Positions 43,010-52,193 of a DNA stretch of 64,000 nt are shown here, one piece after another. A program made the position numbers and the translations under genes. The stretch lies in NCBI RefSeq assembly GCF_005938625.1, contig NZ_VCNJ01000049.1, forward strand, positions 62,001 to 126,000, read 5' to 3'. The stretch's first letter is position 1. Each line of letters starts with the position of its first letter. The notes beneath the pieces were generated by a model, which saw only the letters and a program-made list of their open reading frames with translations, ran no database searches and was not told where the DNA came from. The DNA is from Pseudomonas fluorescens. GTDB taxonomy: Bacteria > Pseudomonadota > Gammaproteobacteria > Pseudomonadales > Pseudomonadaceae.

Positions 43010-44596
43010 TTACTGCGCAGGCTGCGCTTTCATTTTTTCGGCAATTTTGGCGTCAACCGCAGCACGGATCTGGTCGATGCTGAAGCTGGCGGGTTTCTGG
43101 CTCGGTGGGTACTCGACGAAGGTCTGCAGGAACGCCGCCGATTTCATCACGGCCATTTCGGTCAGATAAACGTTTTTGGTGGTCCAGTCGTAGTACTGAT
43201 CGGAAACGATGTCAGCACGTTCGTACGGGTCCATCCGCAGGTTGAAGATTTTCGGCACACGCAGGCACACGAACGGTTCGCTCCAGACCTTGAAACCGCC
43301 CGGGGCGCGTTGTTCGCAGAACACCGCTTTCCAGTTGCCATAGCGCATCGACACGAGCACGCCGTCATCGTTGAAGTAGTAGAACTCTTTACGCTCACTC
43401 TTAGGGCTTTGGCCGGTCAGGAAAGGCAATTGATTGTAACCGTCCAGATGCACCTTGAAGCTGGTACCGCCGGAGGTTGGCGCCCAGCCTTTGAGCAACT
43501 TGTTGGCGACATCGGTTTCACCAGCCGCTGCGAGCAAGGTCGGGAACCAGTCCAGGCCCGAGAACATCTCGTTGGTGACTTCACCCGGTTTGATCTTGCC
43601 CGGCCAGCGAACCATTGCCGGCACGCGATAAGCACCTTCCCAGTTGGAGTTTTTCTCGTTGCGGAACGGCGTGGTCGCCGCATCTGGCCAGGAGAACTGG
43701 TTAGGACCGTTGTCGGTGGTGTAGACAACGATGGTGTTGTCGGTGATTTTCAGGTCATCAAGGGTTTTCAGCAGTTTGCCGACGTCGGCGTCGTGCTCGA
43801 GCATGCCGTCCGCATATTCATTGCCGGGCATGCCACTCTGGCCCTTCATCGAATCACGCACGTGGGTGAACAAGTGCATGCGCGTGGTGTTCATCCAGAC
43901 GAAGAACGGTTTGTCCGCCTTGGCCTGTTTCTCGATGAACGCTTGCGCAGCAGCGGTGGTTTCGTCGTCGATGGTTTCCATGCGCTTGGTGGTCAGCGCG
44001 CCGGTGTCTTCGATCTTGCCGTCGGCGAAGCTGTGGATCACGCCACGCGGAGACACAGCCTTGACGAACTCGGCGTCATCTTTCGGCCAGTACGGACGTT
44101 CAGGTTCTTCTTCCGCATTGAGGTGGTACAGGTTGCCGAAGAATTCGTCGAAACCGTGGTTGGTCGGCAGGTATTCGTCCTTGTCGCCCAAGTGGTTCTT
44201 GCCGAACTGGCCGGTCGCATAGCCCTGCGACTTGAGGGCCTGAGCAATGGTGATGTCACGTTTCTGCAGGCCCACCGGTGCACCGGGAATGCCGACTTTC
44301 GACAGACCGGTACGCAGCGGCGTCTGGCCGGTGATGAACGACGATCGTCCAGCCGTACAGCTGTTCTCCGCATAGTAATCGGTGAAAATCATGCCTTCTT
44401 TGGCGATGCGGTCGATGTTCGGGGTCTTGTAGCCCACCACCCCCATCGAATAGGCGCTGATATTGGTCTGGCCGATGTCATCGCCGAAGATCACCAGAAT
44501 GTTGGGTTTTTCAGCCGCCGTGGCCGTAGCCGACAGCGCCATGACCGAAGTCGCCACCAAGGCGAGTTTCGGTAGCCATTTGCGTATGCGAGTCAT
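43010..44596 (-). CDS. Periplasmic arylsulfatase
   Basis: 528 residues. Sec signal peptide (KLALVATSVMALSATATAAE), alkaline-phosphatase-superfamily sulfatase domain with NILVIFGDDIG metal ligands, the formylglycine site C80-T-A-G-R in YAENSCTAGRSSFITGQ, GKNHLGD and YTTDNGPN. CTAGR fits the CxAxR form of the modification motif, so a formylglycine-generating enzyme is needed elsewhere in the genome. Good ribosome site (AAGGAGC). Its neighbour downstream of the promoter region is a secreted HAD phosphatase. Confidence 0.92.
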   Translation of the reverse strand: MTRIRKWLPKLALVATSVMALSATATAAEKPNILVIFGDDIGQTNISAYSMGVVGYKTPNIDRIAKEGMIFTDYYAENSCTAGRSSFITGQTPLRTGLSKVGIPGAPVGLQKRDITIAQALKSQGYATGQFGKNHLGDKDEYLPTNHGFDEFFGNLYHLNAEEEPERPYWPKDDAEFVKAVSPRGVIHSFADGKIEDTGALTTKRMETIDDETTAAAQAFIEKQAKADKPFFVWMNTTRMHLFTHVRDSMKGQSGMPGNEYADGMLEHDADVGKLLKTLDDLKITDNTIVVYTTDNGPNQFSWPDAATTPFRNEKNSNWEGAYRVPAMVRWPGKIKPGEVTNEMFSGLDWFPTLLAAAGETDVANKLLKGWAPTSGGTSFKVHLDGYNQLPFLTGQSPKSERKEFYYFNDDGVLVSMRYGNWKAVFCEQRAPGGFKVWSEPFVCLRVPKIFNLRMDPYERADIVSDQYYDWTTKNVYLTEMAVMKSAAFLQTFVEYPPSQKPASFSIDQIRAAVDAKIAEKMKAQPAQ

Positions 44597-44666
44597 CTGA
44601 CTTGCTCCTTTTCGCGGGGGTCGTTTATTGCGACTAACGTTTATTGCAGTCCTGCATCACGCTTTC

Positions 44667-45689
44667 TTATTGCACCTGCCCGGTGACCGCAGGCTCGAAC
44701 GGGTAGATCCGGCGCCACTCCGACGCCATGTCGACCACGGTCCAGCCACGGGAATTCGCTTCATCGAGGGCTTTGTCGAGCCGGCCGATATCGGATTTTC
44801 GGTCATAGGCCCACTCGCGCTTGGCGTCGGTGTGGTGCACCAGGCCCATGAAGCGTTTACCGGAACCGGCGGCGGTCCACTGCAGCATCTGCAGGTCGCC
44901 GTCGGAATTGCCGAAGGCGAGGATCGGCCGTTTGCCGATCACCGCATCTATGCTTTCCGGTTTGCCGGGGCCGTCGTCGTTGTGCGCCAGTTTCGCTGTG
45001 CGCACGATCGAGGCCTTGCCGTCCTTGTACTGAAATGACGTGATGAAGGTGGTGCCGATCACCTGTTCCGGCGGGATGCCGTAGACCTTCTCGGCGAAGG
45101 CGCGCATGAACCCGGTGTCGCCGCCGGAGACTATGTAGGTCTTGAAGTCCTGTTTGCGCAGGTAGTCGAGCATTTCCAGCATCGGCTGGAAGATCATCTC
45201 GGTGTACGGCTTGCCGGTTTTAGGATGGCGCGCCTGACTGAGCCAGGTCTTGGCGTAGTCATCGAAGGCGTCGGTAGTCATGCCGGTGTGGGTCGCCCCG
45301 ACGATTTTCAGCAGCCCCTCCATGCCGGAAGCGGCCAGGGCCTTGTGATCGTTTTCCAGCACGGCCTTGAACGGCTGGGTGGTCTTCCATTCCGGATGTT
45401 GCGCGGCGGTGCGCTTGACCTCATCGAAGGCAAACAGCAATTCGAAATACGCTGGTTGTTCACTCCACAACGTGCCGTCGTTGTCGAACACGGCGATACG
45501 GTCGGCCGGTTTGACGAAGTCCTTGCTGGTCTGGTCGGTCACGGTCTGCACGAATTCGATAATGCTCTTCTTCGCCGGGCCGTCATTCCACGACGGCAGC
45601 GGCTCGTTGGCCTGAGCCAGCAGTGGCAGGACGAGGCCAAACAACAGGGCCAGTCCGAAACGTTGGCGTTGCCGTAGCGCAGTCGTCAT
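44667..45689 (-). CDS. Exported HAD-superfamily phosphatase
   Basis: 340 residues from ATG 45689 (AAGGA upstream), overlapping the batD stop. Signal peptide (FGLALLFGLVLPLLAQANE), HAD motif I RIAVFDNDGTLW, motif II around TYIVSGGDTGFM, motif III lysine in KPESI and IV in ILAFGNSDGDLQML. It resembles phosphoserine phosphatase-like periplasmic HAD proteins. It sits between the Bat operon and the arylsulfatase on the same strand, so it may work on a product of the sulfatase (inference). Confidence 0.87.
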   Translation of the reverse strand: MTTALRQRQRFGLALLFGLVLPLLAQANEPLPSWNDGPAKKSIIEFVQTVTDQTSKDFVKPADRIAVFDNDGTLWSEQPAYFELLFAFDEVKRTAAQHPEWKTTQPFKAVLENDHKALAASGMEGLLKIVGATHTGMTTDAFDDYAKTWLSQARHPKTGKPYTEMIFQPMLEMLDYLRKQDFKTYIVSGGDTGFMRAFAEKVYGIPPEQVIGTTFITSFQYKDGKASIVRTAKLAHNDDGPGKPESIDAVIGKRPILAFGNSDGDLQMLQWTAAGSGKRFMGLVHHTDAKREWAYDRKSDIGRLDKALDEANSRGWTVVDMASEWRRIYPFEPAVTGQVQ

Positions 45690-47101
45690 GGGAAATCCTT
45701 CTCGTAAACGGGGTTGAGCGGGCGCAGGGCCGTGGCCGGTTTTGCATGTTGCTGTTCGGCCTGACTGTGAAGCGTAGTCAATGATTCGCGCAGTTGAACG
45801 AGTGTTTGCTCGGTACTTGGCTGACGACCGTAAAGCCCGCGTAACAGGCCTTGCAGGCGCGGGCCGGCATCGACCAGTTTCAGGCCCAGGCGACTGCGCC
45901 GCAGCCACAGGTACAGCGCCGTCAATTGCGCCGGACTGGTCTGCAGTTGGGTATTGATTTGTTGCCAGGCGAAATCAGCAGATTGCTGCCAGGCCCGTCG
46001 CTGCGCTTGCCGGCGTGCTTGCCACTGTTGCCAGGCGCGGTTGAACGCCGGGCGCAGCAGATAAGCGGCGGCAACGACAGCGGCAATCAGCGTTAGCCAC
46101 AACAGCCAGCGGGTGGAGAAACGCAGATGATTCTGGCCCAGTTGCTTTAGGTCTTCGCTGATCGAAAACACCGGTTTGTAAGGCGTGCCGGCTGCTGCTT
46201 CGAACGTCACCGCCGGCACTTGTGCGGTGCGTGATTGGCGAGTGCTGGTGTCCCACCATTTCACCTCGATGGCCGGGAGGGTGTGTGCACCGGCCTTGTC
46301 GATGCGGTAGGTGACGCTGTCGATGCGTTGACCACCGAGGATGTCACCACGTCCGTCATCCAGCGAGGTGACTTGCGGGGTTTTGGCGTAGCGGCTCAGG
46401 CCGGGGATATCACTGAATGTCGGAATCGGCAGGGCCATGGCCAATGCGCCGTTCGCTTGCAGGGTCAGTTGGCGGGTGATGCTGTCGCCTACTTTTAAGG
46501 GTGTTGCCGAGTTTGTGATGGTCTGGGTGAAACGCAAACCGCTGGCCACCAGCGGTGTTTCCCCGGGTTTGAAGCCGGGCGGTTGGGCCGCGCTGAATTG
46601 CACCGGCTGGCTTTGCGCACTGATTTCTCCGGTGGCCTGACCGGGTGTAGCGCGCACGGTCAGCGCCGGGATGTCGAACCTGCGCGCGACGTTCGGGGTG
46701 ATCAGGTAGCTGTAGCGCAAACCGCTGAAGGCCTGACCGTCGATGGTTTGATTAAGGTGCTGAGCCTGACCGTCCGGGGGCATGACCAGTGCGCCGTCGA
46801 GTTTCAGGTCGGGCAGGGTGGCGGCGCTGGTGAACCAGGTGTCGGTGAGGACATCGATTTGCAGTTCGACCAGACCGCCGAGCATGGCGCCTTCGGCGGG
46901 TTGCAGGTGGGCCTGGACTTTGAGGTGGGGTTCGGCAGCGAAAGCCTGGAGTGTGAACAGGCCACTGATGAGTAAGGTGCTGAGTGTTCGGGCGCCTTTG
47001 CTGGCCTTATCGCGAGCAGGCTCACTCCTACAGGGGATTGTTGGCGGACACAAAACCAATGTAGGAGTGAGCCTGCTCGCGATGGCCACGACTCGGTTCA
47101 T
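45686..47101 (-). CDS. BatD-like protein with a REPIN inside the signal-peptide region
   Basis: 471 residues from the ATG at 47101 that overlaps the stop of the previous gene (ATGA). Residues about 7-32 are encoded by an inverted REP pair (47009-47083). The signal-peptide core STLLISGLFTLQAFA comes only at 41-55, followed by the BatD/oxygen-tolerance beta domain (about 57-330), one TM (about 360-378) and a cytoplasmic coiled tail. Without the insert the N-terminus would be a normal signal peptide. No ATG, GTG or TTG lies between the insert and the hydrophobic core, so it must be translated through the REPs or use a rarer start. Confidence 0.82.
   Translation of the reverse strand: MNRVVAIASRLTPTLVLCPPTIPCRSEPARDKASKGARTLSTLLISGLFTLQAFAAEPHLKVQAHLQPAEGAMLGGLVELQIDVLTDTWFTSAATLPDLKLDGALVMPPDGQAQHLNQTIDGQAFSGLRYSYLITPNVARRFDIPALTVRATPGQATGEISAQSQPVQFSAAQPPGFKPGETPLVASGLRFTQTITNSATPLKVGDSITRQLTLQANGALAMALPIPTFSDIPGLSRYAKTPQVTSLDDGRGDILGGQRIDSVTYRIDKAGAHTLPAIEVKWWDTSTRQSRTAQVPAVTFEAAAGTPYKPVFSISEDLKQLGQNHLRFSTRWLLWLTLIAAVVAAAYLLRPAFNRAWQQWQARRQAQRRAWQQSADFAWQQINTQLQTSPAQLTALYLWLRRSRLGLKLVDAGPRLQGLLRGLYGRQPSTEQTLVQLRESLTTLHSQAEQQHAKPATALRPLNPVYEKDFP
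47009..47083. repeat. REP pair inserted in frame inside batD
   Basis: REP arms at 47009-47031 and 47061-47083 are exact inverted copies of the GTAGGAGTGAGCCTGCTCGC type, here with the GTAGG ends facing inward, opposite to the other REPINs in the window. They lie wholly within the BatD reading frame. Confidence 0.9.
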
Positions 47102-48678
47102 GGTCTGGCCTCCTGCTGATCCTGCAAGCTGAACTTCTGCTTGAGAAACCTGGCTGGCGAGGTGGTCAGGTTCTGCAACCACAAGGCATCGGACGCGGCC
47201 TGCTCGGTCTCGACCTTTTTGCTCTGACCCTTGCCCGGCGCCTTGTCGAATTTCACCTCGTCAGGTTTGGTCTCCGGGGCGTTTTTCTCGGCGCTTTCGG
47301 TGTCCTTGAGCAACGCCTGCGCCAAGGCCAGATTGGCCGTCGCTTCCGGGAACTGCGGTTGCAGCTTCAAGGCCTGGGTATAGGCGGCGATGGCTTCATC
47401 GAACTTGAAGCGACGCACGTAAATGTTGCCCAGATAGAAATATGCCTGCGGCGTGTCGAGCCGCGCGAAGGTCGCCAAGGCGAGGTCGTAATCGGCCGCG
47501 TGATACGCCGCGACACCTTTCCAGTACGGGTCGACAAACAGCGCGGCAGCTTGCGGCAAGTGCTCGTGCTCAAAGGCCCAGCGGCCCTGTTGGTCGCGGG
47601 TGAAGAAGGCGTCGGTCAACGCATTGGCCTGCGCCGGGGCCGCTGGCCAGCCAAGGCCCACCGCCAGTGCCAACGCCGGCATCCAGTTGACGCTCCAGCC
47701 TTTTCGCACGCTGAACAAGGCCAGCAACAACAGCGGCCAGCACAGCCAGTAACCGGCGTCTTTCCAGTGCAATTCGCGCTGCTCGGCGCTGGCGCTCTGA
47801 AAGTGCTGTTGCGCGTGCAGTTCGATCCAGTCGAGGTCATCGTCATTGAGTGTCAGACTGCCCAGTGGTGCATCAAGGGCGGAAGCCAATTGTTTGAGCT
47901 CCGCTTGATTGAAACTGCCCAGCGTCGGGCGTCCGTTGGCATCGGTGCGCGGCTGGCCGTTGGCGTCGTGAATGACGCCGCCGTCCTCACTGCCGACCGC
48001 CAGCACCAGCACTTGCAATGGGCTGTCGCCCAAACGTTTATCGAGGCCGTCGAGTTCCGCTGTGTCAGCGCCGTCGGTGATCAGCAGCAGACTGCCGGGC
48101 GTTTTTTCGGCGCTGAGCAAGCGTTTAGCCTGATCGATCACCGCGCCAACATCTTTGCCCGGTTTGTCGATCAGCCCGCTACCCAAGGCTTGAGTGAAGG
48201 TGTCGAGCAGGGCCGGATCGTCAGTCGGTGGCAGCACCAGATGCGCGCTGCCAGCGTAGGCGATCAGTGCGGTGTGGGCGCCGGCGCGGCGCTGGATCAG
48301 GTCGTGCAGTTTGTGTTTCGCCGCTTCCAGTCGGCTCGGCTGCACATCGCTGGCGTCCATCGACGGCGACAGATCCACGGCGACAATCAGCGGCGCACGA
48401 TTCTCCAGGAAATCCGGTCGATCCTGTTCCCAGGTCGGCCCGGCGGCCGCAACCGCACCGAGGATCAACAGTGCGCACAGCAGATGCACCGGGCGCAGGC
48501 GCTGATGGTCTTGAGGAGTGATGAGTAAGTGTGGCAACAAGTGCTCGGCGATATTGCCGCGCAGGCGTCGTTGCAGGTCGCGACCACGCCGCCAGAGCAG
48601 CGGCAGCACCGTGCCGAACAGCGCAAGCAGTAGCCAAAGGGGACGGAGGAAATGGAAGTCGCTGAGGTTGATCTCCAT
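47098..48678 (-). CDS. BatB/BatC-like protein: von Willebrand A domain plus TPRs
   Basis: 526 residues. Two N-terminal TMs (about 8-28 and 60-78), VWA domain (about 90-300) with the MIDAS motif VAVDLSPSMDASD, a further TM (about 310-325 and 335-352), and a C-terminal TPR segment (about 380-460, YFYLGNIYVRRFKFDEAIAAY) ending in a Lys/Glu-rich tail. It thus combines BatB and BatC in one chain. ATG 48678 is immediately next to the batA stop. Part of a MoxR-Bat complex thought to act in cell-envelope or protein-assembly stress. Confidence 0.88.
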   Translation of the reverse strand: MEINLSDFHFLRPLWLLLALFGTVLPLLWRRGRDLQRRLRGNIAEHLLPHLLITPQDHQRLRPVHLLCALLILGAVAAAGPTWEQDRPDFLENRAPLIVAVDLSPSMDASDVQPSRLEAAKHKLHDLIQRRAGAHTALIAYAGSAHLVLPPTDDPALLDTFTQALGSGLIDKPGKDVGAVIDQAKRLLSAEKTPGSLLLITDGADTAELDGLDKRLGDSPLQVLVLAVGSEDGGVIHDANGQPRTDANGRPTLGSFNQAELKQLASALDAPLGSLTLNDDDLDWIELHAQQHFQSASAEQRELHWKDAGYWLCWPLLLLALFSVRKGWSVNWMPALALAVGLGWPAAPAQANALTDAFFTRDQQGRWAFEHEHLPQAAALFVDPYWKGVAAYHAADYDLALATFARLDTPQAYFYLGNIYVRRFKFDEAIAAYTQALKLQPQFPEATANLALAQALLKDTESAEKNAPETKPDEVKFDKAPGKGQSKKVETEQAASDALWLQNLTTSPARFLKQKFSLQDQQEARP

Positions 48679-48679
48679 C

Positions 48680-49672
48680 TCAGGCCACCTGCCGCTGGCG
48701 GGCAAACGCCAGGCGCACCCGCAGTAGCGCGCCGAGGTGATACAGGGCCAACAGAGCAAACGCCGCGCCCAGCGGCCAGTAGAACAACTCGCGTTGTGGT
48801 TGATGGCTGAGGGTTTTCACCTGGTGCGGGGTGAGGCGATCGAGGGTGGCGTAAACCTGATCCAGTGCGTTGCGGTCCTCGGCGCGGAAGAACTGCCCGC
48901 CAGTGGTTTTAGCGATCTGCTCCAGCGCTGACAGATTGACCTTGGCCTCGCCGGACGCGCTGGGGTCGCCGATGCCGATGGTGTGAATGATCACGCCTTT
49001 GTTCGCGGCCATTTCAGCGGCGTGATCCGGGGTGATCGCGCTGCTGGTGTCGTTACCGTCGGTGAGCAGGATCAGCACCTTTTCCTGTTCATGAGCCTTG
49101 TCCAGCAGCTTCAGGCTCAAACCGATGGCATCACCGATCGCGGTATTCGGGCCGGCCATGCCGATGCCAGTGTCGGCCAGCAACAGTGAGAGGCTGGCGT
49201 GATCGAGGGTCAACGGTGCCTGCGGATAGGCGCCGCTACCGAATACGATCAGTCCGAGGCGGTCGTCCTTGCGCTTGTCGATGAAGCCTTGCACGACGTC
49301 TTTGACGGCGGCGAGGCGATTGATTTTTGCGCCGCTGGCGTTGGTGAAGTCTTCGGTTTCCATCGACTGTGAGAGGTCGATGGCGAGCATCAGGTCGCGC
49401 ACCGGTTGTTGCCGTTCAATGGGTTTTTCAACGAACACCGGGCGCGCGGCGGCCAATAGAATCAAAGCCCAGACCAGAACGTTCAGCAGCAGTTGCCAGA
49501 GATTACGGCGACTGCCAACGATGCCCGGCGCCTCACCGACGGCCCGGCTCATCGCCGCAAAGAAAGGTACGCGCACGGCGCTGCGGGCCTCGTTGTACGC
49601 GGGCAGATAGCGGTAAGCCAGCCAGGGCATCGGCAGCAGGAGCAATAACCACGGGTAATCAAACTGCCACAT
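48680..49672 (-). CDS. BatA-like von Willebrand A domain membrane protein
   Basis: 330 residues from ATG 49672 (GGAG 7 nt upstream), overlapping the end of the DUF4381 gene by 14 bp. Two N-terminal TMs (about 5-22 and 58-76), VWA domain with MIDAS motif LAIDLSQSMETED (about 90-100) and DGNDTSS, and a C-terminal TM (about 300-320). It partners with the BatB/C protein and the MoxR ATPase. The much longer upstream frame is an artefact crossing the REPIN. Confidence 0.9.
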   Translation of the reverse strand: MWQFDYPWLLLLLPMPWLAYRYLPAYNEARSAVRVPFFAAMSRAVGEAPGIVGSRRNLWQLLLNVLVWALILLAAARPVFVEKPIERQQPVRDLMLAIDLSQSMETEDFTNASGAKINRLAAVKDVVQGFIDKRKDDRLGLIVFGSGAYPQAPLTLDHASLSLLLADTGIGMAGPNTAIGDAIGLSLKLLDKAHEQEKVLILLTDGNDTSSAITPDHAAEMAANKGVIIHTIGIGDPSASGEAKVNLSALEQIAKTTGGQFFRAEDRNALDQVYATLDRLTPHQVKTLSHQPQRELFYWPLGAAFALLALYHLGALLRVRLAFARQRQVA

Positions 49673-50261
49673 GGTGATGCTCCATCCAGTATTGGCAGGT
49701 CTCGAATAGCGCCAGTCGTTGCGGCGCGGGGAGGGCGCGCAGGGTGTCCTCGGGGGCGTAGGCGAGTTGCGCGAGTTGGGTGCTGAAGTCGGCCGGGAGC
49801 GGTTTCTTACAGTGCCGTTGCAGAAAGCCTTGCCAATCCTCCCTCCCAAGCGCCGCAACCCCCTGTGGGAGCGAGCTTGCTCGCGAAAGCGGTGTGTCAG
49901 ACACCACAGATGTTGAATGTGCCGGCCTCTTCGCGAGCAAGCTCGCTCCCACAGGGGTTGCATTCCACAAGAAAGGTTTGTGGGTGGGCATCGAGAGCGC
50001 CACGCGTTTGAGCAGTTCCGGCAATTCGCGCAAGGCATTGAGGTCATCGCTGCGACCACGCAATTGCGCCAGACGCGCCAGGCCTTCACGCCGATAAGTG
50101 TCTCTTCTCCATTGCCGATAACGGCGGATACCGATCAGCAACGCGGCCAATATCAAAAGGGCGAGCAACACCCACCAACCCCACGTCTGCGGCGCATAGC
50201 TGACCGGCGCCGGCAGGCCCAGCTCTTTAAGCTGTTCGATGCTGGGGATCTGCGGATTCAC
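49659..50261 (-). CDS. DUF4381 membrane protein carrying an in-frame REPIN
   Basis: 200 residues: one TM (about 29-46) then a cytoplasmic helical domain as in DUF4381 proteins of MoxR/Bat operons. Residues about 101-136 (starting ATPVGASLLAKRP and ending SLPQGV) are encoded by a REPIN at 49856-49959, inserted between LPELLKRVALSMPTHKPFLW and AALGREDWQGFLQRH. The frame is kept, so the gene may still be functional with a disordered loop. The start overlaps the stop of the DUF58 gene. Confidence 0.82.
   Translation of the reverse strand: MNPQIPSIEQLKELGLPAPVSYAPQTWGWWVLLALLILAALLIGIRRYRQWRRDTYRREGLARLAQLRGRSDDLNALRELPELLKRVALSMPTHKPFLWNATPVGASLLAKRPAHSTSVVSDTPLSRASSLPQGVAALGREDWQGFLQRHCKKPLPADFSTQLAQLAYAPEDTLRALPAPQRLALFETCQYWMEHHHVAV
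49856..49959. repeat. REPIN inserted in frame inside the DUF4381 gene
   Basis: Inverted pair GCAACCCC(C)TGTGGGAGCG... and its complement ending GGGGTTGC, of the GTGGGAGCGAGCTTGCTCGC type, lying wholly within the coding frame. Confidence 0.9.
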
Positions 50262-51193
50262 CGTTTTGCTCCGGCACTTTTACCCAGTTCGGCGCGCAGT
50301 TGTGCGTGGGCCTCTTCGGCGGTGCTGAACATCATCAACGGCACCTGACTGCGGCGCAGCAGGGTGGCGACGTCCTTTAGCCGGCCGCTGAGGAAATCCC
50401 CCAAGGGCTGGTGCACATTGCGTTTTTCTACCGCCAATTCGACCTGCAACTCGCCTTGAGTGATCAGCAGGCGGCCATTGTTCGGCAGCTTCATCGCCAA
50501 GGGGTCATAGACCTGCAACGCGATGACATCGTTGTGCGCTGACAGCTGTCGCATCAGTTGCAAGGTACGTTCGCCGGCCCCGGCAAAGTCGCTGACGATG
50601 CAGATCAAATGATCATGTCCGGCCAGCGCGAGGCAGCGTTGCAAGACCTTGTCCAGTTGGTCTTCGTCTTCGGCGTCGGGATTGGCCGCGCTCAGTGCCC
50701 GATTCTGTTCAGCGATGCGGTTAAGCAAGGCTTCCACACGTTTACGGCTGCGCAGCGGCGCAATGCTGTCGATTCGCTGATCGTTGAACACCAGCCCGCC
50801 GACCCGGTCGCCGGCGTTGAACACCATCCATGCCGCCAACGCTGCGAGTTCGGCGCCGAGGGCGGATTTGAAGCTGCGTTGTGAGCCGAAAAACATCGAC
50901 ATGCGCTGATCAACGACGATCAACGCCGGGCGGTCGCGCTCTTCAGTGAATGTGCGTACCACCGGTTTGCCGGTGCGCAACGAGGCGCGCCAGTCCAGGT
51001 GACGCAAGTCGTCGCCCGGCTGATAGCGGCGCAACTCATCGAAATTCAGGCCGCGTCCGCGCAAGCGTGAAGCATGGTTGCCGGCGAGGATGCTGCCCCG
51101 AGGCTGGCGCGCAAGAAAACTCAGGTCACGGGCCTTGAACTCCAGCGCCATCAATTGCGCGAGAGAGACGTAGACCAGACCCTCATCGTTCAT
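50258..51193 (-). CDS. DUF58 domain protein of the MoxR-Bat operon
   Basis: 311 residues. Contains the DUF58 signature GRGLNFDELRRYQPGDDLRH followed by LDWRASLRTGKPVVRTF, and a VWA-like C-terminal part (LIVVDQRMSMFF). Soluble. Start and stop overlap the neighbouring genes by 4 bp (ATGA), showing tight coupling to the MoxR ATPase and DUF4381 genes. Confidence 0.92.
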   Translation of the reverse strand: MNDEGLVYVSLAQLMALEFKARDLSFLARQPRGSILAGNHASRLRGRGLNFDELRRYQPGDDLRHLDWRASLRTGKPVVRTFTEERDRPALIVVDQRMSMFFGSQRSFKSALGAELAALAAWMVFNAGDRVGGLVFNDQRIDSIAPLRSRKRVEALLNRIAEQNRALSAANPDAEDEDQLDKVLQRCLALAGHDHLICIVSDFAGAGERTLQLMRQLSAHNDVIALQVYDPLAMKLPNNGRLLITQGELQVELAVEKRNVHQPLGDFLSGRLKDVATLLRRSQVPLMMFSTAEEAHAQLRAELGKSAGAKR

Positions 51194-52170
51194 GCCGGAA
51201 TCGCCACTTTGTCGAGAATCCGATCAAGCACCTGATCGGCACTGACGCCGTCAGCCACGGCGTCGTAGCTCAATTGCAGGCGATGGCGCAGCACCGGATG
51301 CACCACCGCGCGCACGTTGTCCGGCGAAACAAAGTCCTGACCCTGCAACCACGCATCCGCGCGCGCGCAGCGGTCCAGGCCGATGCCGCCGCGCGGGCTG
51401 GCGCCGATAGCGATCCAGCGCGCCAGGTCTTCGTCGTAATCGGCGGGGTGGCGGGTGGCGTTGATCAGGTCGATCAGATAGCTGTCGATGGCCGGAGACA
51501 CGTGTACCGCGCTGACTTCCTTGCGGGCGGCGAAGATCACGTCCTGCGCCAGGCTGAAACCCTTGGCGGACGTGGTGTTGGCGCCTTGGGCGAATTCTTC
51601 GTTGCGCAGCAGCCGCAGCACCTGACTTTCGTTCTCGGCACTCGGATAGTCGAGCAGCACCTTCATCAGAAAACGGTCCATCTGCGCTTCCGGCAGCGGA
51701 TAAGTGCCTTCCTGTTCGATCGGGTTTTGCGTCGCCACCACGATGAACAGTTCCGGCAGCGCATGGCTGTTGCCGGCCACGGTGATCTGGCGTTCTTCCA
51801 TGGCCTCAAGCAACGCCGCTTGTACCTTGGCCGGCGCGCGGTTGATCTCGTCGGCGAGAATCAGATTGCCGAACAGCGGACCCGGCTGGAAGCGGATTTC
51901 GTTCTTGCCTTCGACCTGATGCAGCACCTCGGCCCCGGTGATGTCCGACGGCAGTAGATCCGGGGTGAACTGGATGCGGCTCATCTTCGCGTCGAGGTGT
52001 TTGGCCAGTGCCTTGACCGTGCGGGTCTTGGCCAGCCCCGGCAGACTTTCCAGCAACAAGTGGCCGTTGGCCAACAGGCCGAGGAGGATCTGGCGGATCA
52101 CCTGATCCTGACCGAGTACGGCTTCGGCGATGCTGGCTTGCAGGGCGTTGAGGTCGGTAAGCGCAGTCAT
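51190..52170 (-). CDS. MoxR-family AAA+ ATPase
   Basis: 326 residues, first gene of the operon. Walker A is LLESLPGLAKT (the usual first glycine is serine), Walker B is NLILADEINRAPAKVQ, followed by the MoxR motifs ATQNPIEQEGTYPLPEAQMD and SPRGGI sensor region. MoxR ATPases act as chaperones for VWA-domain partners such as BatA/BatB encoded downstream. A signal near 52171-52193 separates it from the outer-membrane protein gene upstream. Confidence 0.95.
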   Translation of the reverse strand: MTALTDLNALQASIAEAVLGQDQVIRQILLGLLANGHLLLESLPGLAKTRTVKALAKHLDAKMSRIQFTPDLLPSDITGAEVLHQVEGKNEIRFQPGPLFGNLILADEINRAPAKVQAALLEAMEERQITVAGNSHALPELFIVVATQNPIEQEGTYPLPEAQMDRFLMKVLLDYPSAENESQVLRLLRNEEFAQGANTTSAKGFSLAQDVIFAARKEVSAVHVSPAIDSYLIDLINATRHPADYDEDLARWIAIGASPRGGIGLDRCARADAWLQGQDFVSPDNVRAVVHPVLRHRLQLSYDAVADGVSADQVLDRILDKVAIPA

Positions 52171-52193
52171 GGGAGCAGTCCTTTGTGTCCGAT

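Noticed and set aside
48680..50089. BatA with a 139-residue N-terminal extension
   Set aside because: The extension is read from the DUF4381 gene and its REPIN in another frame; ATG 49672 has a proper ribosome site.
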